A DNA stretch of 19,187 bases, from the NCBI GenBank assembly GCA_913062655.1, contig CAJXXO010000014.1:1-19187 (forward strand), read 5' to 3'. The first letter of the stretch is position 1; every line of letters begins with the position of its first letter. The notes beneath the pieces are model-generated. The model saw only the letters and a list, made by a program, of their open reading frames with translations. It did no database searches and had not been told where the DNA came from. This document shows positions 1 through 7,040 of this stretch, piece by piece. The position numbers were made by a program, and so were the translations under genes. Source of the stretch: an uncultured Bacteroidota bacterium (GTDB lineage: Bacteria > Bacteroidota > Bacteroidia > Chitinophagales > S012-47).

Positions 1-1125
1 CAGGGTGAACGTACTGCCACTGATTTCTTCGGGCTTCAGTTTATTCTCCCGGGCTCGACCTGCCAGGTCATTCACCCGTTTGGCCATACCGGTGAGGTTT
101 AGCTCATCGGCATTTTTAATCACCGGAACAATGAGGTTGCCAGAGGGGAGTGCAGTGGCCATACCGATATTTACATCCTTCTTGCGTATGATGGTGTAGC
201 CATCCACCGATGAGTTGACCAATGGATACTCCTTAATTGCCTTTACGATGGCCTCGATGAATAGCGGTGTAAAGGTCAGCTTGGTATCATTTTGCTCCTG
301 AAATTGCTTCTTCACCTTGTTGCGCCAATTTACCAGGTTGGTCACATCTGCCTCTACAAAAGAGGTAACATGCGGTGAGGTATGCTTGGAGTTGACCATA
401 TGGTCGGCAATCATCTTGCGCATACGATCCATCTCAATGATCTCCACATTATCGCCCTCTTTGTAGGCGGGGGCTGCCGGCTTTTCAGCAGGTGCAGCTT
501 TGGCAGCCGGTTGCGCTTGTGGCTGTGGCTGGGCAGGTGCCTCTTGAGGTGGTGCGGCAGTGGGAGCAGCCGGTTGATCACTTCTGGTTTTTACGTATTG
601 CAGAATATCTTTTTTCGTCACGCGGCCTTCTTTACCAGATCCGGGTACCGTTTCCAGCTCTTGCATCGGTATATTCTCCTTACGAGCGATATTCAAGACG
701 AGTGGTGAATAGAAGCGGCTTCCATTCGAGTGTCCGTTGGTAGCGGCCGGTGCGGCTGGTTGGGGAGAAGGCTGCGGGCTGGTTGCGGCTGGGGCTGGCG
801 TTGGCTCGGGGGCTTGTTCTTGTCCATTGCCCGTTTCACCGGCTCCTCCGCTTTGTGCTGGGGCCTCTTCGCCTCCGGCCTCACCTTCCACAGCGATCAT
901 CGCGATGGGCTTGCCCACCTCTACCACGTCATCCGGCTGATACATGATTTTCGTGATCTTACCCGCCACCGGGCTTGGCGCTTCTGAGTCTACCTTGTCG
1001 GTAGCAATCTCCAGTACCGGTTCGTCTTCTTCAACCGTATCGCCTTCTTGTTTCAGCCAGTTGAGGATGGTGGCTTCCATTATACTTTCACCCATCTTGG
1101 GCATTATCAATTCCACTTCAGCCAT
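1..1125 (-). CDS. 2-oxo acid dehydrogenase E2 (dihydrolipoamide acyltransferase), 3' end outside window
   Basis: Core subunit of a pyruvate or branched-chain 2-oxo acid dehydrogenase complex, moving an acyl group from lipoyl-lysine to CoA in the cytoplasm. The start is ATG at 1125 (MAEVELIMPKMGES). Residues 2-78 form one lipoyl domain with the lipoylated lysine in the ATDKVDSEAPS motif (K44). An Ala/Pro/Gly/Glu-rich flexible linker follows, then a peripheral-subunit (E3/E1) binding domain at about 137-181 (SPLVLNIARKENI, GKEGRVTKKDI). A second Ala/Pro/Gln-rich linker covers about 182-222, and the start of the acyltransferase domain runs from about 225 (MDRMRKMIADHM, GMATALPSGNLIVPV). The C-terminal catalytic HxxxDG lies beyond the window, so the gene is cut by the edge, not broken. 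The GMATALPSGNLIVPVI stretch is common in branched-chain E2 proteins, but substrate cannot be fixed. A strong promoter match lies between it and cinA, so it probably has its own transcript. Confidence 0.93.
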   Translation of the reverse strand, partial: MAEVELIMPKMGESIMEATILNWLKQEGDTVEEDEPVLEIATDKVDSEAPSPVAGKITKIMYQPDDVVEVGKPIAMIAVEGEAGGEEAPAQSGGAGETGNGQEQAPEPTPAPAATSPQPSPQPAAPAATNGHSNGSRFYSPLVLNIARKENIPMQELETVPGSGKEGRVTKKDILQYVKTRSDQPAAPTAAPPQEAPAQPQPQAQPAAKAAPAEKPAAPAYKEGDNVEIIEMDRMRKMIADHMVNSKHTSPHVTSFVEADVTNLVNWRNKVKKQFQEQNDTKLTFTPLFIEAIVKAIKEYPLVNSSVDGYTIIRKKDVNIGMATALPSGNLIVPVIKNADELNLTGMAKRVNDLAGRARENKLKPEEISGSTFTL

Positions 1126-1161
1126 GAATTCTGCGTGTTTGTGTAGGTGAGAAAATCACTT

Positions 1162-1193
1162 CAAAATTAACCGTTTTACGAGCGTTTTTCAAA
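1162..1193 (-). promoter_or_regulatory. Bacteroidota-type promoter for the E2 gene
   Basis: On the minus strand a TTTG (1193-1190) is followed after exactly 20 bases by TAATTTTG (1169-1162). This is a full match to the Bacteroidota -33/-7 consensus TTTG and TAnnTTTG at the usual spacing. It overlaps the cinA stop codon region and leaves a leader of roughly 30 bases before the E2 ATG at 1125. No transcript evidence is available. Confidence 0.6.
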
Positions 1194-2435
1194 CGTCTCC
1201 AACAGGTAGCGCCTCAGCAAATTCAAGCCCAGGGTAGCTGTGAGCTCAATATTGAGCAAACGTTTCTTATGCAATTGCAGTTTCTTCGTCCGAATATCGG
1301 CAGCTTGGCCGTAGGCTACCCATACTGTCCCGACCGGCTTTTCGGGCGTGCCTCCATCGGGGCCGGCTACCCCTGACACAGCTATACCCACCTCTACGGG
1401 CAACTGCTCAAAGAGTCCCGTTAGCATTTCCCTGACCGTCTCTTCGCTCACGGCTCCATACTGCGCCAACGTGCTGGACGAAACGCCCAATTGCTGCTCT
1501 TTCACCTGGTTGTCGTAGCTGATGATGCCCCCTTTAAACCAGGCTGAACTACCGGGGATAGTTGTCACCCGGTGACCTATGTAGCCACCGGTACAGCTTT
1601 CGGCTGTACCCATGCTAAGGCCATGCGTTACCAACAGATCTCCGAGCGCCTTTTCCAGGGTCAGATCGCGTCCCACGCCATAGATCCAATCTCCTAATCG
1701 CTTATACAAGTCCTCCTGCAGCTTGTCTAGCCTGGCTTTCATCTCGGCCCGATCATCACCGCGGGCCGTTAGCCGCAACTTCACATACCCATGACTAGGC
1801 AGGTAGGCCATGCCGATCCCCGCTGGCAGATTATCCTCAAAGTCGATCAGCTTCTCCGCTATACGGCTCTCGCCTACCCCGGCCGTCATAATGAAGCGAT
1901 GCTCAATGAGGGGCAATTCATATTTTTCACGAAGCTTTGGCAGGACAAAGTCGGTCACCATTGCCTTCATTTCCAATGGCACCCCCGGCATGGAAACCAC
2001 TACCCGCCCGTGTGACTCAAACCACATACCGGGAGCCGTTCCATTGGCGTTGCGTATTACGGTACACGCCTCGGGCACCCAAGCCTGTTGCTTGTTTCTT
2101 TCCAACAGCTCCAACCCCCTGCGATGAAACAGCGCTTGCACATCTTCATACACCTCCGGATCGTAGATCAGTTCGCTCTTAAAATACTCGGCCAGAGTGT
2201 TTTTGGTTATATCATCGTTGGTGGGTCCCAATCCACCTGTAACAAACACTACCTGCGAGCGCGACAGGGCGCGGTCTACCGTCTCCAGGATATGCTCCCG
2301 CTCATCGGAAATGGAATAGGTTTCCAGCACCTCAATACCCATCAGGTTCAACTGCGTACCGATCCAGGCCGAATTGGTATCCACCGTCTGGCCGTACAAA
2401 ATCTCATCTCCTATGGTAATGATGGTCGCTTTCAT
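1176..2435 (-). CDS. cinA: CinA family protein (nicotinamide-nucleotide amidohydrolase)
   Basis: A 419-aa full-length CinA. The N-terminal half (about 1-170) is a MoCF/molybdopterin-binding-like COG1058 domain: GDEILYGQTVDTNS, VFVTGGLGPTNDDIT and the Gly-rich SMPGVP turn are visible. This domain has ADP-ribose/NAD-related pyrophosphatase activity in characterised homologues. The C-terminal part (from about 260) is a PncC amidohydrolase domain with the AESCTGG motif containing the catalytic serine, followed by GIISYDNQVKE and SGVAGPDGG. PncC deamidates nicotinamide mononucleotide to nicotinic acid mononucleotide in the pyridine nucleotide salvage cycle. The start is ATG at 2435 (MKATIITIGDEIL), which fits the family start. 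It is on the same strand as E2 but separated by a good promoter. A competence role is only a historical name and is not supported here. Confidence 0.95.
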   Translation of the reverse strand: MKATIITIGDEILYGQTVDTNSAWIGTQLNLMGIEVLETYSISDEREHILETVDRALSRSQVVFVTGGLGPTNDDITKNTLAEYFKSELIYDPEVYEDVQALFHRRGLELLERNKQQAWVPEACTVIRNANGTAPGMWFESHGRVVVSMPGVPLEMKAMVTDFVLPKLREKYELPLIEHRFIMTAGVGESRIAEKLIDFEDNLPAGIGMAYLPSHGYVKLRLTARGDDRAEMKARLDKLQEDLYKRLGDWIYGVGRDLTLEKALGDLLVTHGLSMGTAESCTGGYIGHRVTTIPGSSAWFKGGIISYDNQVKEQQLGVSSSTLAQYGAVSEETVREMLTGLFEQLPVEVGIAVSGVAGPDGGTPEKPVGTVWVAYGQAADIRTKKLQLHKKRLLNIELTATLGLNLLRRYLLETFEKRS

Positions 2436-2478
2436 AGTTGCTATTTACCAAAAATCACGGGCGTATCGGATAAGTTGG

Positions 2479-2511
2479 CACAATTGTGGAATTAAATCTT
2501 CCGCAACGGAA
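2479..2511. other. Two short perfect palindromes in the cinA/DUF4197 divergent region
   Basis: In the 125-bp divergent intergenic region there is a perfect 10-bp palindrome, CACAATTGTG (2479-2488). Eleven bases later comes TTCCG-CAA-CGGAA (2499-2511). They lie between the cinA start and the probable start of the DUF4197 gene and could be operators. Short palindromes also occur by chance, so this is a site description only. Confidence 0.3.
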
Positions 2512-2533
2512 ACGAGTTATCCGGGGTTTCGTT

Positions 2534-2540
2534 TACTTTG
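2534..2540 (+). promoter_or_regulatory. Possible -7 element for the DUF4197-doxX unit
   Basis: TACTTTG lies 20 bases upstream of the chosen ATG at 2561. It resembles the Bacteroidota -7 element TAnnTTTG but is one base short in the spacer. No clear TTG is seen at -33. It supports starting the DUF4197 protein at 2561 and not at the upstream in-frame ATG 2486, which would lie before this element. Confidence 0.3.
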
Positions 2541-2560
2541 CCTTTCAAAATTCGCCAATT

Positions 2561-3295
2561 ATGCGCTATCTGTTCTCTATTCGCCTATTTGTTGTACTGG
2601 TTTCGATTACCGCCCTGCAAGCCTGTGGCCTGGAAGGCATGGTATTAGAACAAACCGGGGGTACCGGCACTACCAAGCCCACACAAGCAGAAACCGCTTC
2701 AGCGTTGAAGGAAGCTCTGACCAAGGGTATCGGCCAGGCGGCCATCGACCTGTCACAGGTGGATGGTTATTTCGGCAATCCCAGAATTCGGATTCCTTTC
2801 CCGCCCGAAGCTGAAAAAATCGCCAATACGCTGCGTGATATCGGTATGGGTAAATTGGTAGACGATGTTGAGCTTAGTGTTAACCGGGCTGCGGAAGATG
2901 CAGCCGCTAAGGCCAAACCCATTTTCGTGGACGCTATCAGAGCAATGACCATACAAGATGCTATGGGTATATTATTTGGTGGTGAAAATGCTGCCACCAA
3001 CTACTTGCAAGAAAAGACCACCGCTTCATTGACCTCGGCATTCAAACCGGTGATACAAACCAGCCTGGACAAGGTTAATGCCACCAAGTTCTGGACCGAT
3101 GCCATAACGGCCTACAACAAGATACCATTAGTCAAAAAGCAAAATCCAGACCTGGTAGACTATGTGAATACCAAGGCCCTGGAAGGGCTCTTTGTTAAGG
3201 TGGGACAGGAAGAGGCGAAGATCCGGGAGAACCCGATCGCACGTACTTCTTCATTGCTCAAAAAGGTATTTGGCTACTACGATCAAAACAAATAA
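2561..3295 (+). CDS. DUF4197 domain-containing lipoprotein
   Basis: A 244-aa protein of the DUF4197 family, whose molecular function is unknown. The chosen start, ATG 2561, gives a textbook lipoprotein signal: MRYLFSIRLF, a hydrophobic core, then the lipobox LQAC with the acylated cysteine at about residue 19. An upstream in-frame ATG at 2486 would add 25 residues in front of the signal peptide, so it is unlikely. The mature part is largely helical, with the family-typical ALKEALTKGIGQAAIDLSQVDGY region and PFPPEAEKIANTLRDIGMG. It ends in a tyrosine- and lysine-rich tail (KVFGYYDQNK). The doxX gene begins 3 bp after its stop codon, so the two are almost certainly co-transcribed. The protein is probably attached to the periplasmic face of the inner or outer membrane (inferred from the lipobox). 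Confidence 0.85.
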   Translation: MRYLFSIRLFVVLVSITALQACGLEGMVLEQTGGTGTTKPTQAETASALKEALTKGIGQAAIDLSQVDGYFGNPRIRIPFPPEAEKIANTLRDIGMGKLVDDVELSVNRAAEDAAAKAKPIFVDAIRAMTIQDAMGILFGGENAATNYLQEKTTASLTSAFKPVIQTSLDKVNATKFWTDAITAYNKIPLVKKQNPDLVDYVNTKALEGLFVKVGQEEAKIRENPIARTSSLLKKVFGYYDQNK

Positions 3296-3298
3296 CAC

Positions 3299-3709
3299 AT
3301 GCTCACCAATGCTTCATCCAAGTTTCATAGCCTCGGTCTGCTGGTTATCCGGTTAGGAGTAGGTATCAGTTTTATGGTGTTTCATGGCTACAAAAAGATC
3401 ATAGGTGGCCCGGAGAAGTGGGAAAAACTGGGCCGGAATATGACGGAGCTGGGCATTGACTTTGCCCCGGTTTTCTGGGGTTTTATGGCCGCCTTTGCCG
3501 AATTTGCCGGAGCGGCTTTATTGATACTCGGCTTGTTTACCCGTCCTGCGGCCGCCTTGTTGGCCTTTACTATGCTGGTGGCCATTCTTAAACATGCTGG
3601 TGCCGGAGAAGGCTACTCGCATGCGCTCGAAGTTGGTGTGGTCTTTCTGGCACTGGTCATTACTGGGGCCGGCAAATACAGCCTGGATGCAAGGATAAAA
3701 ATGAAATAG
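3299..3709 (+). CDS. DoxX family membrane protein
   Basis: A 136-aa integral membrane protein of the DoxX/DoxD-like superfamily. About four hydrophobic segments are visible, at roughly residues 11-29, 56-79, 83-97 and 106-124. Family hallmarks are the LLVIRLGVGISFMVFHGYKK start and the GLFTRPAAALLAFTMLVA segment. DoxX proteins are small quinone- or sulfur-metabolism-associated or redox-stress-associated membrane proteins in the few characterised cases, and the substrate here cannot be assigned. The start ATG at 3299 follows the DUF4197 stop by 3 bp. Its TAG stop (3707-3709) is the left edge of a 22-bp palindrome upstream of hicA. Confidence 0.88.
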   Translation: MLTNASSKFHSLGLLVIRLGVGISFMVFHGYKKIIGGPEKWEKLGRNMTELGIDFAPVFWGFMAAFAEFAGAALLILGLFTRPAAALLAFTMLVAILKHAGAGEGYSHALEVGVVFLALVITGAGKYSLDARIKMK

Positions 3710-3728
3710 GTAAACTATTATTTACCTA
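3707..3728. repeat. 22-bp perfect-arm palindrome, candidate HicAB operator
   Basis: The left arm TAGGTAAA (3707-3714, including the doxX stop codon) and right arm TTTACCTA (3721-3728) are exact reverse complements, separated by CTATTA. The right arm overlaps the presumed -7 element of the hicAB pair by two bases. HicB-type antitoxins are known to repress their own operon by binding palindromes at the promoter, so an operator role is a reasonable inference. A weak intrinsic hairpin ending the doxX transcript is the alternative, although no T-run follows. Confidence 0.5.
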
Positions 3729-3734
3729 CCTTCG
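3727..3734 (+). promoter_or_regulatory. Candidate -7 promoter element for hicAB
   Basis: TACCTTCG matches TAnnTTTG in seven of eight positions and lies 20 bases before the hicA ATG at 3754. No clear -33 TTG is present. It overlaps the palindrome at 3707-3728. Confidence 0.35.
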
Positions 3735-3753
3735 TTTGACCAATACACCAAAC

Positions 3754-3936
3754 ATGAAATGTTCTGAGCTCCTTCGACTTTTAAAGAAGAATGGTTGGTA
3801 CGAAGTATCCAGGAAAGGTTCTCATGTAAAGTTGAAACACGATCGGCTACCTGACTTAATCATCTTCCCCGACCATGGAAGCAAGGAACTAGGCAAAGGC
3901 TTAGCCTCTAAAATCAAAAAGCAAGCAGGATTATGA
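3754..3936 (+). CDS. hicA: HicA-like mRNA interferase toxin
   Basis: A 60-aa YcfA/HicA-family protein with a double-stranded RNA-binding-like fold that cleaves mRNA during translation. The sequence MKCSELLRLLKKNGWYEVSR followed by KGSHVKLKH is diagnostic. The histidine of GSH (H24) corresponds to the catalytic histidine of the family. The FPDHGSKELGKGLASKIKKQAGL tail is also family-typical. ATG 3754 is preferred over the TTG at 3736, which would add MTNTPN and would sit almost on the presumed promoter. The gene overlaps the following antitoxin gene by 4 bp (ATGA). With 60 residues it is the usual HicA size and looks intact, so the toxin is probably functional. Confidence 0.9.
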   Translation: MKCSELLRLLKKNGWYEVSRKGSHVKLKHDRLPDLIIFPDHGSKELGKGLASKIKKQAGL

Positions 3937-4331
3937 AGGCCAAAAGCACCAAGAAAATCAACTTCGTTGTTGAGATTACCGATACAGGATATTCTGCCTA
4001 CGCAGAGGGTCTACCGATATTTACAACTGCCAGTTCTGCTGCCGAATTACACCATAATGCTCTTGAAGCAACGCAGCTTTTCTATGAGGATGAGGATAGA
4101 AAGATTGACACAAGCCAGATAAATTTCAGCATCGACTTTAAGCAATTTTTTCAGCACTATAATGTGTTGAATGCTAAATTCCTCGCCAAAAAAATTGGAA
4201 TGCACCCCACCCTCCTTTCACAATACGTTTCTGGGAGAAAGAAGCCTTCGCCCAAACAAACTGAAAGAATCCTTGAGGGTATTCACACAATTGGCCAAGA
4301 GTTGTCAGATGTTCGATTAATCTATCAATAG
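3933..4331 (+). CDS. hicB: HicB-like antitoxin with C-terminal helix-turn-helix
   Basis: A 132-aa antitoxin partner of HicA. Residues about 8-55 form the HicB partial RNase H-like fold (NFVVEITDTGYSAYAEGLPIF, TASSAAELHHNALEATQLFYED), which binds and blocks the toxin. Residues about 70-130 contain an XRE-like helix-turn-helix (NAKFLAKKIGMHPTLLSQYVSGRKKPSPKQTERILEG is split across its helices), the likely DNA-binding part. The start ATG overlaps the hicA stop codon, so translation is coupled. The stop lies 4 bp from the convergent lptD stop, leaving no room for a terminator. Base composition is more A/T-rich than the flanking genes (many AAA/ATT runs), consistent with acquisition by transfer, but no integration scars are visible. 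Confidence 0.88.
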   Translation: MKAKSTKKINFVVEITDTGYSAYAEGLPIFTTASSAAELHHNALEATQLFYEDEDRKIDTSQINFSIDFKQFFQHYNVLNAKFLAKKIGMHPTLLSQYVSGRKKPSPKQTERILEGIHTIGQELSDVRLIYQ

Positions 4332-4335
4332 CGTC

Positions 4336-6963
4336 TTACAGCCCCTGGAAGTTGTCATACGGGTTGCTCTTCTTTTCTACTTTCAGATCGCGTAGAATAG
4401 TTGACTTCACATTGATACCGAAGGTGTAGCTGCGCAGGAAACCAAACGGAATCCACCGGAAGCGCATTTCCCAGCAGTGCAGATCCCGACTGATATCTAC
4501 TACCGTGTAGGTGAACTCCTGATTCACAAAATCATAACCGCTACCTACCGCCACCCGCCAGCTCGGACTGAGGGTAAAGTTGACATCGAATCCCAGGCTC
4601 TGTGTAATGGCTACCGAATCGAGGTTAGGGCCAACACCCTTATTGAGTCGTAAGGAATAACGTGCACTCAGGTTCCAGGGTATATCCAGGTACTCCGGCC
4701 GCTCCTCCAGATCCGTGAAGCCGTCCTCCGTATTTTTCTCCTTTTTGTTGGAGGCGAGCTGAAAACTAACATTGAGGTCAGCATTTTCCAGGCGAGCCGG
4801 ACGCCTGTTTTCCGCCCATTCAAATCGGTTCAGATTGCCCGACCCATCTGCCTTGAGAATATAGGGATCGTATACGGCAGAAAAGACAAGGTTGACCTTA
4901 CCCAGCAAGGTGGTTCGGCCACTGAGCCGTATGTTGTCCAACTGCAGGGAGTCGCGTGCAAAATTGTAAAAACCGTTGATATCAAAGGCATCAAAAATTT
5001 TGATCTTCTTTTCCTGGTTCACCGTATCCTTCCGGTCGAAGACTTTCATCTCCAGGTTGTTGTTGATATTGAACCCTACACCACCCACCAATCCACGAGG
5101 TGGCTGCCCATAGAGATCGGTTGGGAAGGTCGCATAGGTCTCCGTGTTACCATCGGGATCGGTTTGTACGGTGCGGTAGTAGCCCCACTGCTCCGCACCA
5201 AAGTCGGGACGATAATTCAGCGACAGCCGGGGCGTAACCACATGTCGAATGGCTTTGATCTTACCCTTTTTAAAATTGGCCCGGCCGTACAATCGGGTCG
5301 TGAGGGACAGGGCTGTGTTAAAGAATCGGACCGGGGTAAAGGCAGCAGCCGTATCGGTCTGCACAAATTGAATCGTTGAATCGCCTATATCAATCGGATC
5401 ATAGCGCTTGCTGAAACGCTCGAAAAACCAATTTTCCGTGTAACTGATGTTGGGCGACAAGGTAAAATACTTGAACACCTTAAAGTTGGCCGAGACAGGT
5501 AGCTGGTGCTGAAAACCCAGCCGAAAATCACGTAAGGTCTCTTGCTCAAAAAGGTTGGAATCTATGGCGGTCAGGGAGTTTCGGGTATTCAGTGAATAGT
5601 TGAAGCCAATGTTTTCATACCACTTGGGCTGGCCCGAGGAGATCTTGCGCTTGAAGGGATTGATCCGGCTTACCCCAAAGTTGGCTTCCGGCAGCACCAA
5701 CCGCACTTCACGGGTGGAGGTATTTTGGGAATGGCGCAAGCTCATGTTGAAGTTGAAGGGCTTATTGCGAAAGTTGCGACTGTAGTTCACAGAGGAGGTG
5801 AAAGAGTTATTGAGTCGCTGATTGACGTTGGTCACGTTCAACTGGTTGTAGTTGCTGGAGGCGATGTTTACATTGGCCGAGAAGTTATTGTTGGGCCAGG
5901 CTTTGGGGTCCATCGTGTAATTCCAGCGTACCGAGAAACTCTGCTGCACACTGAGGTTGCCCCGCAACTCATCACCAAACCGCAAATTGCCATACTCGAC
6001 ACCGATATTTCCGCGGTACCGGTATTTTTTGGCGTAGCGGCTATTGAGCCGCAAGCGGTAACTGCCGGTGGTGTACAGGTCACCGGTAATGGACAGGTCT
6101 ATGTAGTCGTTGATGCCAAAGTAGTAGCCCCCATTTTGCAAGGCAAAGCCCAGGTTTTGCGACTCCCCGATCTCCGGGACGATCAGTCCGCTACGCTGGC
6201 CTTGCTGCAAGGGGAACAAGGCAAAGGGTAAAACCAGGGGTGTCCGTACTCCGGCAATGACCAAGTTGCTCGGCCCACTGACCAATATCTCATTCGGGAC
6301 AATCTTTACCGGGCTGGCCTCAATGTAAAAATGCGGGTGCTCCGCATCACAGGTGGTGTATTTCGCCCTACGCGCAAAGAGGTTGTCCTCCTCATCTTTC
6401 TTGGCCTCCTCACTCAGGATAAAGCCCTCCCCCTCTTGCGTGCTCATGGAGAAAATCTTACCCTTCTTACTTTGGAAATTATAGCGCATCTCTTCCGCAG
6501 AAAAACTACGCTCACCTTCCGAGAATTGGGGCTTCCCTACCCAGTTTCCCACCGAGTCTTTTTCACTGTAGGCAAAAACGGTTCCCTTTTGCCAGTCAAA
6601 TATGATGCGGGGAGCAGCCAGGGATATGTTGCCGTATTTAACTTCGGCTTCACCGTATAATATGATCTGCTTGCCGCTGATATCGTATACCAATGAATCG
6701 GTGGCCTTGTAGGTGACCGGTTGATCGAGGCTATCATTAGATACTTTGAGTGTATGGTAGGTAGGGTCGGCCTGTGTGCCACCCGGCAAAGTGTCGGCCA
6801 GGGCAGTGGTGTCGCTTAGTGTATCGATTAAACTTGTCCCCCTTTCCACATGATTGTCAAGCTTTTGTTCAGTATCATATACAAAAGCCTGGACGGAGAG
6901 CGTTATTGCCATGACCCACCCCAACAATAACCCTTTATGCACGATATGGAACCGGTATTTCAA
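4336..6963 (-). CDS. lptD: LptD-like outer-membrane LPS assembly protein
   Basis: An 875-aa Bacteroidota LptD homologue that would insert lipopolysaccharide into the outer leaflet. The likely start is TTG at 6963 (MKYRFHIVHKG), giving a basic n-region and hydrophobic core GLLLGWVMAITLSVQAF as signal peptide. A GTG eight codons... inside the same n-region is the alternative. Residues about 85-265 resemble the periplasmic OstA/LptA-like beta-jellyroll (LVYDISGKQIILYGEAEVKY, SFSAEEMRYNF, KYTTCDAEHPHFYIEA). The rest is a predicted beta-barrel rich in alternating aromatic strands, ending in the family tail RSYTFGINVKSTILRDLKV. Exactly two cysteines occur, C205 in the periplasmic domain and C830 near the C terminus, which could form one interdomain disulfide. 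It is divergent from the amidase gene across 77 bp and convergent with hicB. It is somewhat longer than the E. coli protein. Confidence 0.9.
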   Translation of the reverse strand: MKYRFHIVHKGLLLGWVMAITLSVQAFVYDTEQKLDNHVERGTSLIDTLSDTTALADTLPGGTQADPTYHTLKVSNDSLDQPVTYKATDSLVYDISGKQIILYGEAEVKYGNISLAAPRIIFDWQKGTVFAYSEKDSVGNWVGKPQFSEGERSFSAEEMRYNFQSKKGKIFSMSTQEGEGFILSEEAKKDEEDNLFARRAKYTTCDAEHPHFYIEASPVKIVPNEILVSGPSNLVIAGVRTPLVLPFALFPLQQGQRSGLIVPEIGESQNLGFALQNGGYYFGINDYIDLSITGDLYTTGSYRLRLNSRYAKKYRYRGNIGVEYGNLRFGDELRGNLSVQQSFSVRWNYTMDPKAWPNNNFSANVNIASSNYNQLNVTNVNQRLNNSFTSSVNYSRNFRNKPFNFNMSLRHSQNTSTREVRLVLPEANFGVSRINPFKRKISSGQPKWYENIGFNYSLNTRNSLTAIDSNLFEQETLRDFRLGFQHQLPVSANFKVFKYFTLSPNISYTENWFFERFSKRYDPIDIGDSTIQFVQTDTAAAFTPVRFFNTALSLTTRLYGRANFKKGKIKAIRHVVTPRLSLNYRPDFGAEQWGYYRTVQTDPDGNTETYATFPTDLYGQPPRGLVGGVGFNINNNLEMKVFDRKDTVNQEKKIKIFDAFDINGFYNFARDSLQLDNIRLSGRTTLLGKVNLVFSAVYDPYILKADGSGNLNRFEWAENRRPARLENADLNVSFQLASNKKEKNTEDGFTDLEERPEYLDIPWNLSARYSLRLNKGVGPNLDSVAITQSLGFDVNFTLSPSWRVAVGSGYDFVNQEFTYTVVDISRDLHCWEMRFRWIPFGFLRSYTFGINVKSTILRDLKVEKKSNPYDNFQGL

Positions 6964-7040
6964 GTAAATTCAAGGTTGGTTTTGGCACGATACATGCCTT
7001 TAACGCTCATTATTTGTCAAAGGTATAAAAAGCACCTACG
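6964..7040. other. lptD/amidase divergent intergenic region
   Basis: This 77-bp region must hold the promoters for lptD (minus) and the amidase-MCE-OstA unit (plus). I searched both strands for TAnnTTTG and found no full match; TATTTG at 7011-7016 is only a partial resemblance. No hairpin is evident. Confidence 0.3.

Noticed and set aside
382..987. Plus-strand open frames rich in Gly, Trp, Arg and Leu opposite the E2 gene
   Set aside because: They are the antisense of the Ala/Pro-rich E2 linkers, with no start context or family match; the minus-strand E2 domains explain the sequence.
820..1020. Ala/Pro/Gly/Glu-rich low-complexity DNA as a possible repeat array
   Set aside because: No tandem unit repeats exactly; this is the normal flexible linker and adjoining lipoyl domain of E2.
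2486..2560. N-terminal extension of the DUF4197 protein from ATG 2486
   Set aside because: It would put 25 residues before a clear lipoprotein signal peptide, and the start lies upstream of the likely promoter.
4332..4335. Bidirectional terminator between hicB and lptD
   Set aside because: Only 4 bp separate the stops and no stem-loop with a T-run is found around them.
5725..6231. 168-codon plus-strand frame opposite lptD
   Set aside because: Val/Gly-rich shadow of beta-barrel coding sequence with no signal peptide or recognisable domain.
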